From Actinomyces denticolens (GTDB lineage Bacteria > Actinomycetota > Actinomycetes > Actinomycetales > Actinomycetaceae): 64,000 nucleotides of DNA. Below are positions 8,953 through 16,422 of the stretch, one piece after another (position 1 is the first letter of the stretch; each line of letters opens with the position of its first letter). The DNA lies in assembly GCF_002072185.1 (NCBI RefSeq), contig NZ_MVIW01000004.1:1-64000 (forward strand), read 5' to 3'. The notes below the pieces were generated by a model. That model saw only the letters and a list, made by a program, of their open reading frames with translations, was not told the DNA's origin and made no database searches. A program made the position numbers and the translations under genes.

Positions 8953-8970
8953 GCGGAAGGCGGGGAGGGG

Positions 8971-9711
8971 TCAGCCCTCGTCGGCGGCGCGCAGGATCTC
9001 GGAGAGGCGGCGGGCGGCGGCCATGACCACGGCGCCGTGCATGCGCCCCGGCTGGCGGCCCATCCGCTCGATCGGACCCGAGATCGACACGGCCGCGATC
9101 ACCTTGCCGCTCGCGCCGCGCACGGGGGCGGAGACCGAGGCGACTCCCGGCTCCCGCTCGCCCACGGACTGCGCCCAGCCGCGCCGGCGCACCGCGGAGA
9201 GCATCGTGGCGTTGAAGCGCGCCCCCACCAGGCCCCGGTGCAGCCTGTCCGGCTCCTCCCAGGCCAGCAGCACCTGCGCCCCCGAGCCGCCCAGCATGGA
9301 CATCGTCGCCCCCACCGGGATCGAGTCGCGCAGGCCGATCGGGCGCTCCGCGTTGGCCACGCACACGCGCACATCCCCCTGACGGCGGTAGAGCTGGGCG
9401 GACTCATGGGTCTTATCCCGCAGGGCCGCCAGCACCGGACCGGCGGCCGTGAGCAGATGGTCCTCGCCGGCGGCCGAGGCGAGCTCGGTCAGGCGCGGGC
9501 CGAGGATGAAGCGCCCCTGCGAGTCGCGCGAGACCAGCCGGTGGTACTCCAGGGCGACGGCGATGCGATGGGCCGTCGGCCGGGCCAGGTGCGTGGAGGA
9601 GACGAGCTGGGCGAGGGTCGCAGGGCCCGCCTCCAGGGCGCTCATGACGAGGGCCGCCTTGTCGATGACGCCCACACCGCTGCTGGTCGCTGACTCCAAC
9701 GCTTCGTCCAT
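8971..9711 (-). CDS. ltbR: IclR-family regulator NdgR/LtbR of leucine biosynthesis
   Basis: The 246-residue regulator is very close to the NdgR/LtbR family, which controls leuCD and other amino acid genes in Streptomyces and Corynebacterium. An N-terminal winged helix (about 15-75, with L-A-R-P-T-A-H-R) is followed by an IclR effector domain with the family stretches E-S-A-Q-L-Y-R-R-Q-G-D and G-E-R-E-P-G-V-A-S-V-S-A-P-V. I start it at the ATG at 9711 (M-D-E-A-L-E-S), because upstream residues do not match the family; an in-frame start at 9765 would add 18 residues. It is divergent from leuC, the usual arrangement, and probably controls leuCD from the 175-bp gap. Confidence 0.92.
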   Translation of the reverse strand: MDEALESATSSGVGVIDKAALVMSALEAGPATLAQLVSSTHLARPTAHRIAVALEYHRLVSRDSQGRFILGPRLTELASAAGEDHLLTAAGPVLAALRDKTHESAQLYRRQGDVRVCVANAERPIGLRDSIPVGATMSMLGGSGAQVLLAWEEPDRLHRGLVGARFNATMLSAVRRRGWAQSVGEREPGVASVSAPVRGASGKVIAAVSISGPIERMGRQPGRMHGAVVMAAARRLSEILRAADEG

Positions 9712-9736
9712 ACTCTGATACTGCCATCCCGAGGGC

Positions 9737-9746
9737 TGAGATCTCA
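9737..9746. promoter_or_regulatory. perfect 10-bp palindrome upstream of ltbR
   Basis: TGAGATCTCA lies 26 bases before the ltbR start in the ltbR-leuC gap. It is a candidate regulator site, possibly for LtbR itself; this is an inference from position and symmetry only. Confidence 0.35.
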
Positions 9747-9790
9747 AGTAATGTCGAGGATCCACGGCAACGGTGTGTCACGAAAGACAG

Positions 9791-9870
9791 TGAGCGACGT
9801 CGAGCGACGCTGAACGGCACCGAGCGACATCAAGCTATATCAAGCGACATCGAGCGACACTGAGTGATGA
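9791..9870. repeat. eight tandem degenerate 10-bp repeats upstream of leuC
   Basis: The 80 bases divide into eight consecutive 10-base units resembling YRAGYGACRY, for example TGAGCGACGT, CGAGCGACGC, CGAGCGACAT, CAAGCGACAT and CGAGCGACAC. The array ends about 16 bases before the leuC ATG and covers the expected promoter and leader of leuCD. The period is close to one helical turn, so each unit presents the same DNA face. It does not encode a leucine-rich leader peptide. Confidence 0.75.
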
Positions 9871-9886
9871 GTGAAGGGGAGACGCG

Positions 9887-11329
9887 ATGGGAATGACCCT
9901 CGCCGAGAAGGTGTGGCGGGACCATGTGGTCAAGAAGGGGGCGGATGGCGCCCCGGACCTGCTCTACATCGACCTCCATCTCGTCCACGAGGTGACGAGC
10001 CCCCAGGCCTTCGAGGGGCTGCGCCTGGCCGGGCGCTCGGTCCGCCGCACGGACCTGACGATCGCCACCGAGGACCACAACACCCCCACCCTCGACATCG
10101 ACCTGCCGATCGCCGACGTCACCAGCCGTGCTCAGATCGAGACCCTTCGGGCCAACTGCGCCGAGTTCGGGGTCCGCATCCACTCCCTGGGCGACGCCGA
10201 CCAGGGCATCGTCCACGCCGTCGGCCCTCAACTGGGCCTCACCCAGCCCGGCATGACCGTGGTCTGCGGGGATTCCCACACCTCCACCCACGGAGCCTTC
10301 GGGGCGCTGGCCTTCGGCATCGGCACCAGCCAGGTCGAGCACGTGCTCGCCACCCAGACCCTGCCGGTCGCCCCCTTCAAGACCATGAGCGTGACCATCG
10401 ACGGCGATCTGCCGTCCGGTTCGGGGGCCAAGGACATCATCCTGGCCATCATCGCGAAGATCGGCACCAATGGAGCCCAGGGCCATGTCATCGAGTACCG
10501 GGGCCGCGCCATCGAGGACCTCTCTATGGAGGCCCGCATGACGATCTGCAACATGAGTATCGAGGGCGGTGCCCGCGCGGGTATGATCGCCCCTGACGAG
10601 ACCACGTTCGACTACCTCAAGGATCGCCCCCATGCCCCGCGGGGCGCCGACTGGGACGCCGCGCTGGAGTACTGGCGCACCCTGCGCACCGACGACGACG
10701 CCGTCTTCGACACCGAGGTCGTCCTCACCGCCGCGGACATCGAGCCCTTCGTCACCTGGGGCACCAATCCCGGGCAGGGCCTGCCGATCTCCGCGTCCGT
10801 CCCCGACCCCGCCGCCATCGCCGACGAGACCGAGCGCCGCGCCGCCGAGCGCGCCCTGGAGTACATGGATCTCACCCCCGGCACCCCGCTGCGGGATATC
10901 GCGGTCGACACCGTCTTCCTCGGCTCGTGCACCAACGGGCGCATCGAGGATCTGCGCGCCGCGGCCGAGGTCGTGCGCGGCCGTACCAAGGCTCCGGGCC
11001 TGCGCATGCTCGTCGTGCCCGCCTCCGCCCGCATCCGCCTCCAGGCCGAGGCCGAGGGCCTGGACCAGGTCTTCAAGGGCTTCGGCGCCGAGTGGCGCAA
11101 CGCCGGGTGCTCCATGTGCCTGGGCATGAACCCCGACCAGCTCGCCCCCGGAGAGCGCTGCGCCTCGACGTCGAACCGCAACTTCGAGGGCCGGCAGGGC
11201 AAGGGCGGGCGCACCCACCTGGTCTCGCCCGTCGTCGCCGCCGCCACGGCCGTGCGCGGGAGGCTGTCCACCCCTGCGGACCTGGAGCCCTTGGACGGGC
11301 GGAGCGCCGCGGCCGGCCGGGCCGCCTGA
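9887..11329 (+). CDS. leuC: 3-isopropylmalate dehydratase large subunit
   Basis: With LeuD this 480-residue aconitase-family subunit isomerises 2-isopropylmalate to 3-isopropylmalate in cytoplasmic leucine synthesis. The iron-sulfur ligands are visible in G-S-C-T-N-G-R and [11 protein letters not shown]. Substrate-pocket motifs E-D-H-N-T-P-T and [12 protein letters not shown] are intact. The ATG at 9887 follows an AGGGGAG ribosome-binding site. leuD begins 35 bases downstream, so the two are an operon. The 10-bp repeat array and the divergent ltbR gene lie directly upstream. Confidence 0.97.
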   Translation: MGMTLAEKVWRDHVVKKGADGAPDLLYIDLHLVHEVTSPQAFEGLRLAGRSVRRTDLTIATEDHNTPTLDIDLPIADVTSRAQIETLRANCAEFGVRIHSLGDADQGIVHAVGPQLGLTQPGMTVVCGDSHTSTHGAFGALAFGIGTSQVEHVLATQTLPVAPFKTMSVTIDGDLPSGSGAKDIILAIIAKIGTNGAQGHVIEYRGRAIEDLSMEARMTICNMSIEGGARAGMIAPDETTFDYLKDRPHAPRGADWDAALEYWRTLRTDDDAVFDTEVVLTAADIEPFVTWGTNPGQGLPISASVPDPAAIADETERRAAERALEYMDLTPGTPLRDIAVDTVFLGSCTNGRIEDLRAAAEVVRGRTKAPGLRMLVVPASARIRLQAEAEGLDQVFKGFGAEWRNAGCSMCLGMNPDQLAPGERCASTSNRNFEGRQGKGGRTHLVSPVVAAATAVRGRLSTPADLEPLDGRSAAAGRAA

Positions 11330-11364
11330 GAGACACCGGGACGAGACAGGGAAGCAGGATCACC

Positions 11365-12018
11365 ATGGACAAGTTCATCCGCCACACCGGTATCGGCGCC
11401 CCACTGCGCCGCAGCGCCGTCGACACCGACCAGATCATCCCGGCGGTCTACCTCAAGCGCATCACCCGCACCGGCTTCGACGACGCCCTCTTCTCCGCCT
11501 GGCGCGCCGGCGAACCCGATTTCATCCTCAATCGGGACGCCTACAAGCGTGCCTCCGTGCTCGTGGCCGGTCCCGACTTCGGCACCGGCTCCTCGCGCGA
11601 GCACGCCGTGTGGGCGCTCAAGGACTACGGCTTCAAGGTGGTCCTCGCGCCCCGCTTCGCCGATATCTTCCGCGGCAACGCGGGCAAGCAGGGGCTCGTG
11701 GCCGGGGTCATCAGCCCCGAGGACTGCGAGCAGCTGTGGAAGATCCTCGAGAACGAGCCCGGTACTGAGGTCACCGTGGACATCGAGGAGCGCAGTGTCA
11801 CGTGCGGATCCCTGCGCACGACCTTCCAGATCGATGACTACGTGCGCTGGTGCCTCATGGAGGGCCTCGACGACATCTCGCTCACCCTCACCGAGGAGGA
11901 TGCCATCAGCGCCCACGAGGCCGCGCGGCCCTCCTTCAAGCCCACCACCCTGCCCGCCCGCCACCTGCCCCCGGCCCGGGTTGTTCCCGCCCGCAGTGCG
12001 GAGATGCCCACATCCTGA
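11365..12018 (+). CDS. leuD: 3-isopropylmalate dehydratase small subunit
   Basis: The 217-residue swivelling domain partner of LeuC completes the isopropylmalate isomerase. It starts at the ATG at 11365 (M-D-K-F-I-R-H-T-G); the frame is open further upstream, but that part lies inside leuC. Typical family stretches are [21 protein letters not shown] and F-A-D-I-F-R-G-N. The last 20 residues are a proline-rich tail of no known role. It is co-transcribed with leuC. Confidence 0.96.
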   Translation: MDKFIRHTGIGAPLRRSAVDTDQIIPAVYLKRITRTGFDDALFSAWRAGEPDFILNRDAYKRASVLVAGPDFGTGSSREHAVWALKDYGFKVVLAPRFADIFRGNAGKQGLVAGVISPEDCEQLWKILENEPGTEVTVDIEERSVTCGSLRTTFQIDDYVRWCLMEGLDDISLTLTEEDAISAHEAARPSFKPTTLPARHLPPARVVPARSAEMPTS

Positions 12019-12119
12019 AGGGCTCGGCGGGGCGCCGGGCCTCGCCTATGCTTGGTTGGCCCGCCGTCCCTGCGCCGGGCGGAGCGCGGACCCCGCCGCG
12101 CGGCACTAAGGAGGTAGGC

Positions 12120-13442
12120 ATGGTCGACGGTCTTCTTCAGGTTGAGGGCGGCCGCCCGCTCAACGGCGAGATCACCGTGCGCGGTGCGAAGAATCTCGTC
12201 CCCAAGGCGATGGTCGCGGCGCTGCTCGGCACGACGCCGTCGGTGCTCGGCAACGTCCCCCTCATCCGGGATGTCGAGGTGGTCTCCGGGCTGCTGACCC
12301 TCCACGGCGCCCAGGTGGACTACGACCAGGCCGCCGGCATCCTCCACCTCGACCCCTCCCGGGTGGAGGCGGCCCACGTGGCGGACATCGACGCCCACGC
12401 CGGCAGCTCGCGCATCCCGATCCTGTTCTGCGGCCCCCTCCTGCACCGCCTCGGCGAGGCCTTCATCCCCGACCTCGGCGGCTGCCGCATCGGGGACCGC
12501 CCCATCGACTTCCACCTCGACATCCTGCGCAGCTTCGGCGCCGTCGTCGACAAGCTCGAGGCCGGCATCCGCCTGACCGCGCCCGACGGCCTGCGCGGCA
12601 CCGTCATCGAGCTGCCCTACCCCAGCGTCGGCGCCACCGAGCAGACGCTGCTCACCGCCGTGCGCGCCGACGGGCGCACCGAGCTGCGCGGCGCCGCCGT
12701 CGAGCCCGAGATCATGGACCTGGTGGATGTCCTGCAGAAGATGGGCGCCATCATCTCCGTGGACACCGACCGCACCATCCACATCGAGGGCGTCGAGGAG
12801 CTCGCCGGCTACCGGCACACCGCCCTGCCCGACCGCATCGAGACGGCCTCCTGGGCCTCCGCCGCCCTGGCCACCGGCGGCGACGTCTTCGTCCACGGCG
12901 CCCACCAGAGCCACATGACGACCTTCCTCAACATCTTCCGGAAGGTCGGCGGCGCCTTCGACGTGCGCGACGACGGCATCCGCTTCTACCACCCCGGCGG
13001 GGATCTGCGCTCCATCGTCGTGGAGACCAATGTCCATCCCGGTTTCATGACCGACTGGCAGCAGCCGCTCGTCGTGGCCCTCACCCAGGCCGACGGCGTC
13101 TCGATCGTCCACGAGACCGTCTACGAGAACCGCTTCGGCTTCACCAAGGCCCTGTGCAAGATGGGTGCGGCCATCCAGGTCTACCGCGAGTGCCTGGGCG
13201 GGACCGCCTGCCGCTTCGGGCAGCGCAACTTCTACCACTCCGCCGTCATCTCCGGGCCCACGCCGCTGCGCGGCGCCGATATCGTCGTGCCCGATCTGCG
13301 CGGCGGCTTCTCCCACCTCATCGCCGCCCTGGCCGCCCAGGGGACGAGCCGCGTGGAGGGCATCAACCTCATCGACCGCGGCTACGAGCACTTCATGAGC
13401 AAGCTGGGCTCGCTGGACGCCAAGGTGACCCGCCTGGCCTGA
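12120..13442 (+). CDS. murA: UDP-N-acetylglucosamine 1-carboxyvinyltransferase
   Basis: MurA transfers enolpyruvate from PEP to UDP-GlcNAc, the first committed step of peptidoglycan synthesis in the cytoplasm. The 440-residue protein starts at the ATG at 12120 behind a near-perfect AAGGAGGT (12108-12115). The N-terminal G-A-K-N motif and the loop G-G-C-R-I-G-D-R-P are present. The cysteine in that loop corresponds to the PEP and fosfomycin-reactive Cys115 of E. coli MurA, so fosfomycin sensitivity at the target is expected. Position after leuCD and before plsC-gpsA-ddl places it in an envelope-precursor cluster. Confidence 0.95.
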   Translation: MVDGLLQVEGGRPLNGEITVRGAKNLVPKAMVAALLGTTPSVLGNVPLIRDVEVVSGLLTLHGAQVDYDQAAGILHLDPSRVEAAHVADIDAHAGSSRIPILFCGPLLHRLGEAFIPDLGGCRIGDRPIDFHLDILRSFGAVVDKLEAGIRLTAPDGLRGTVIELPYPSVGATEQTLLTAVRADGRTELRGAAVEPEIMDLVDVLQKMGAIISVDTDRTIHIEGVEELAGYRHTALPDRIETASWASAALATGGDVFVHGAHQSHMTTFLNIFRKVGGAFDVRDDGIRFYHPGGDLRSIVVETNVHPGFMTDWQQPLVVALTQADGVSIVHETVYENRFGFTKALCKMGAAIQVYRECLGGTACRFGQRNFYHSAVISGPTPLRGADIVVPDLRGGFSHLIAALAAQGTSRVEGINLIDRGYEHFMSKLGSLDAKVTRLA

Positions 13443-13499
13443 CGCCCCGCGACACGAGGGGACCGCGGTCGGCGAGGCGCACGGTCGGCCCGATCCGAC

Positions 13500-13505
13500 T
13501 AGAGT
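13500..13505 (+). promoter_or_regulatory. putative -10 of a leaderless plsC promoter
   Basis: TAGAGT ends six bases before the plsC GTG, and no Shine-Dalgarno sequence is present. Confidence 0.5.
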
Positions 13506-13511
13506 CGTGCC

Positions 13512-14345
13512 GTGCCCCAGAAGCGTCCTATGAGCCTGTTCTACCGCTTCGCCTCGCGCGGAGCGATCATCCCCTTCCTCAAGCTCGTCTCGCGCCAGCG
13601 CGTGACCGGTGTCGAGCGCTTCCCCGCCGACGGCGGCTTCATCGCCGTGGCCAACCACCTGTCCAATATCGACGCCCTCACCGCCATGCGCGCGCTCGTG
13701 GACGCCGACATCCCCGCCTACTCGCTGGCCAAGGCCAGTCTGTTCAAGATCCCCGTGGTCGGGCGGGTGCTGCGCGCCGGCGGCCAGATCCCCGTCGAGC
13801 GCGGCACGGCGAGCGCCTCCGACGCCCTGCGCGAGGCCGAGAGGATCCTCGCCGGCGGCGGCGTCATCATGATCTTCCCCGAGGGCACCCTGTCCCGCGA
13901 TCCCCTGAAGTGGCCGATGGTCGGCAAGACCGGTGCGGCCCGCCTGGCCATGCGCACCGGCGTGCCCGTGGTCCCCATGGCGCAGTGGGGCGGGCAGGAC
14001 ATCATGGACACCTGCACCGACGCCTTCCACCCCTTCCCGCCCAAGCCCGTCACGGTGCGCGTGGGCGAGCCGCTGGACCTCACCCGCTTCGGCGCCGATA
14101 CCGATGACCGCGACGCCGTGCGCGCCTGCACCGCTGAGATCATGCGCGCCATCACCTCCGAGCTCGAGGTCATCCGGGGCGAGAAGGCGCCCCGCCCCTT
14201 CGACCCGCACTACGACATCGACCACGGCCCCGGGGCCTATGGCGAGCGCCTGCCCGATCCCGAGCCGGGACCGGGCGCGGGCGAGGGGAGTGTCGCCCCG
14301 CCGGATCCCGAGCCGGGAGCCGATCCCGAGGAGGCCGGGCGGTGA
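13512..14345 (+). CDS. plsC: 1-acyl-sn-glycerol-3-phosphate acyltransferase
   Basis: The 277-residue membrane-associated acyltransferase converts lysophosphatidate to phosphatidate. The catalytic N-H-x-x-N-x-D (N-H-L-S-N-I-D, about residues 56-62) and the later motifs P-V-E-R-G-T and F-P-E-G-T-L-S are all present. The start is GTG with a TAGAGT hexamer six bases upstream, which suggests a leaderless transcript. The last 45 residues are acidic and proline-rich. The stop overlaps the gpsA start by four bases, coupling it to glycerol-3-phosphate formation. Confidence 0.92.
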   Translation: MPQKRPMSLFYRFASRGAIIPFLKLVSRQRVTGVERFPADGGFIAVANHLSNIDALTAMRALVDADIPAYSLAKASLFKIPVVGRVLRAGGQIPVERGTASASDALREAERILAGGGVIMIFPEGTLSRDPLKWPMVGKTGAARLAMRTGVPVVPMAQWGGQDIMDTCTDAFHPFPPKPVTVRVGEPLDLTRFGADTDDRDAVRACTAEIMRAITSELEVIRGEKAPRPFDPHYDIDHGPGAYGERLPDPEPGPGAGEGSVAPPDPEPGADPEEAGR

Positions 14346-15376
14346 CCGGCCCCGGGAGGCCTACCCGCGCCGCCATCATCGGCTCGGGGGCCTGGGGCAC
14401 CGCCTTCGCCTCCCTCGTCGCCGAGGCCGGCGGCAGCGCCACCATCTGGGCCCGCCGGGCCGAGGTCGCCGAGGAGATCAACACCGGCGCCAACGAGCGC
14501 TACCTGCCGGGCCTGCGCCTTCCCGCCGGCGTGCGGGCGACGACGGACATGTCCGCAGCCGCCAGCGGCGCGGAGATGGTGGTCGTCGCCGTGCCCTCTC
14601 AGGCCGCCCGGGGGATCGTCGCCCCGCTCGCCGGGCGCCTCGAGGAGGGCGCCGCCGTCGTCTCGCTCATGAAGGGCATCGAGCTGGGCACCGGGATGCG
14701 CATGAGCGAGGTCATGGGCCAGGCCCTCGATGCGGGGCCCGAGCGCCTCGCCGTGGTCTCCGGCCCCAACCTCGCCGACGAGATCGCCGCGCGGCAGCCC
14801 ACCGCCACCGTCATCGCCGCAGCGGACGAGGATCTCGCCGCGCGTGTGGCCGCCGCCTGCGCCACCGCCGCCTTCCGCCCCTACACGAACACCGACGTGC
14901 TCGGCGTCGAGCTGTGCGGCGCGGTCAAGAACGTCATCGCGCTCGCCGTCGGCATGGCCGCCGGCCGGGGCTACGGCGACAACTCCAAGGCCACGATCAT
15001 CACCCGGGGCCTGGTGGAGATCACCCGCCTGGGCCTGGCCCTGGGCGCGAGCCCCGAGACCTTCGCGGGCCTGGCCGGGATGGGAGACCTCGTGGCCACC
15101 TGCTCCTCGCCCCTGAGCCGCAACCAGTCCTTCGGACGCCACCTCGGCGAGGGCATGACCGTGGACGAGGCCGCCGCGGCCTCACGGGGCGTGGCCGAGG
15201 GCGCCAAGTCCGCGCGCGCCGTCCTCGACCTCGCCGCCCGGCACGGCGTTGAGATGCCGATCACCGCGGGAGTGGTGGCGGTCGTCGAGGGGGCGGCGAG
15301 CGTTGAGGAGGTCAACGACGCGCTCCTGGCGCGCCCCCGCAAGACCGAGGGCGTCCACGGCGAGCGGATCGACTGA
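14342..15376 (+). CDS. gpsA: NAD(P)-dependent glycerol-3-phosphate dehydrogenase
   Basis: GpsA reduces dihydroxyacetone phosphate to glycerol-3-phosphate for phospholipid synthesis. The 344-residue protein has a Rossmann G-S-G-A-W-G-T-A-F near the N-terminus. The substrate-binding lysine region is in E-L-C-G-A-V-K-N-V-I-A, followed by G-D-N-S-K-A and the conserved G-L-A-G-M-G-D-L-V-A-T-C-S-S. The GTG start lies inside the end of plsC (four-base overlap), so translation is probably coupled. Confidence 0.96.
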   Translation: MTGPGRPTRAAIIGSGAWGTAFASLVAEAGGSATIWARRAEVAEEINTGANERYLPGLRLPAGVRATTDMSAAASGAEMVVVAVPSQAARGIVAPLAGRLEEGAAVVSLMKGIELGTGMRMSEVMGQALDAGPERLAVVSGPNLADEIAARQPTATVIAAADEDLAARVAAACATAAFRPYTNTDVLGVELCGAVKNVIALAVGMAAGRGYGDNSKATIITRGLVEITRLGLALGASPETFAGLAGMGDLVATCSSPLSRNQSFGRHLGEGMTVDEAAAASRGVAEGAKSARAVLDLAARHGVEMPITAGVVAVVEGAASVEEVNDALLARPRKTEGVHGERID

Positions 15377-15426
15377 GGGCTCCACCCGCCGGGAGCGGGA
15401 GGCCGAGCCGGTCCGGGGCGCGCTGC

Positions 15427-16113
15427 TCAGGGATGCTTGACGTCCACGACGAGGCGCGTGGGCGAGCTGAGTGCGAAGACCCGGTAGGACTGCGATGAGG
15501 TGCCCAGGACCAGCTGGTACTGGGCCTCGACGGTCGGGTCGTAGTAGACCGAGGCGATCGCGGGCAGGTCCAGGTCCGCGTTGAGGGTCTTCTGGACCGA
15601 CGCGATCTCCTCAGCGGTGGAGGGCATGCGCGCACCCGTTCCGAGAACGCGCAGGACGTAGGCGCCGGAGGGCTGGATCGGGTCGCCCTTGCCCTGCGTG
15701 CCCGCCTCGGAGACCCAGTCCGCCTGCCAGCCGGGCGTCCCCTCGCCGCTCAGATCGACGACGACGCGGTCGTAGTCCTCATGCGTCCCCGTGCGCACGC
15801 CGGTCACCAGGAGGCTCGCTCCGTCGCCGGCCTCCCGCTCGGAGGCCGTCTCCACCCAGGGCGCGTCGGAGCCCGTCTCGGACGACTCCGAGGCGGTGGC
15901 GATCGTGGTGGCCGTGGGCAGGGGCTCCCCGGTGGGGATCGCCCCGGTGGTGGCGGCGCCATCCGCGGCGGCACTGGTGGCCGGGGCCGCGCCCGAGGCA
16001 CTGGGGGCGGAGGGCGCGGGGTCGGCTGCGGAGCCGCAGGAGGCCAGCGCCAGGGAGGACAGGGATGCGAGGGCGGAAGCGGTGAAGATTCGGCGGCTGG
16101 GCGCGGTGGTCAT
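15427..16113 (-). CDS. secreted lipoprotein with AMIN-like domain
   Basis: The 228-residue protein has a lipoprotein signal peptide ending L-A-L-A-S-C near residue 25, then an Ala/Ser/Thr-rich linker of about 55 residues. The C-terminal half resembles the actinobacterial AMIN-like domain (Y-D-R-V-V-V-D-L-S-G at its start, P-T-R-L-V-V-D-V-K-H at its end). AMIN-type domains associate with the cell wall, but this one's ligand is unknown. The ATG at 16113 follows GAGGAGGA; longer in-frame starts upstream give non-signal sequence. It converges on gpsA with a 50-bp gap. Confidence 0.85.
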   Translation of the reverse strand: MTTAPSRRIFTASALASLSSLALASCGSAADPAPSAPSASGAAPATSAAADGAATTGAIPTGEPLPTATTIATASESSETGSDAPWVETASEREAGDGASLLVTGVRTGTHEDYDRVVVDLSGEGTPGWQADWVSEAGTQGKGDPIQPSGAYVLRVLGTGARMPSTAEEIASVQKTLNADLDLPAIASVYYDPTVEAQYQLVLGTSSQSYRVFALSSPTRLVVDVKHP

Positions 16114-16422
16114 GGTTCCTCCTCGTGGGCAGTGGTGGGACGACAATAGCGCCTTGTGTCCCATGGCACTGCCCGGACCGCTCACGGGCCGAGCCGGGGG
16201 AACGCCTTGCGACATCGAAGGGGATGGATGATCGTCCGCCCATTGGGATGAGGGAGGGCGATGCGCAACGATGGTATCTATTGTCGGTCTCTTTGCGATA
16301 ACTCCGCCGATACCGCCTTCGGTCGAGAGGTAGATTGTCGGCTGGCGTTTAGGGTGCCCATTCCCCTGAGGTGCCTGCTCGCCTCCCCTGTCGGCAGAGT
16401 TGAAAGATATGGAGGAGCGTTC
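16114..16422. other. divergent intergenic region between the lipoprotein and the adhesin
   Basis: These 309 bases hold the upstream regions of two divergent surface-protein genes. They are clearly less GC-rich than the flanking genes. I see no convincing -35/-10 pair and no repeat. Confidence 0.5.

Noticed and set aside
9791-9870. The 10-bp array as a CRISPR
   Set aside because: Units are contiguous, degenerate and far too short, there are no spacers, and no cas gene is nearby.
10927-11364. Longer leuD starting inside leuC
   Set aside because: The added residues are a shadow of leuC; the family start is at 11365.
11838-14225. 795-residue open frame on the minus strand
   Set aside because: It is antisense to leuD, murA and plsC and has Gly/Asp/His-rich composition typical of a shadow frame.
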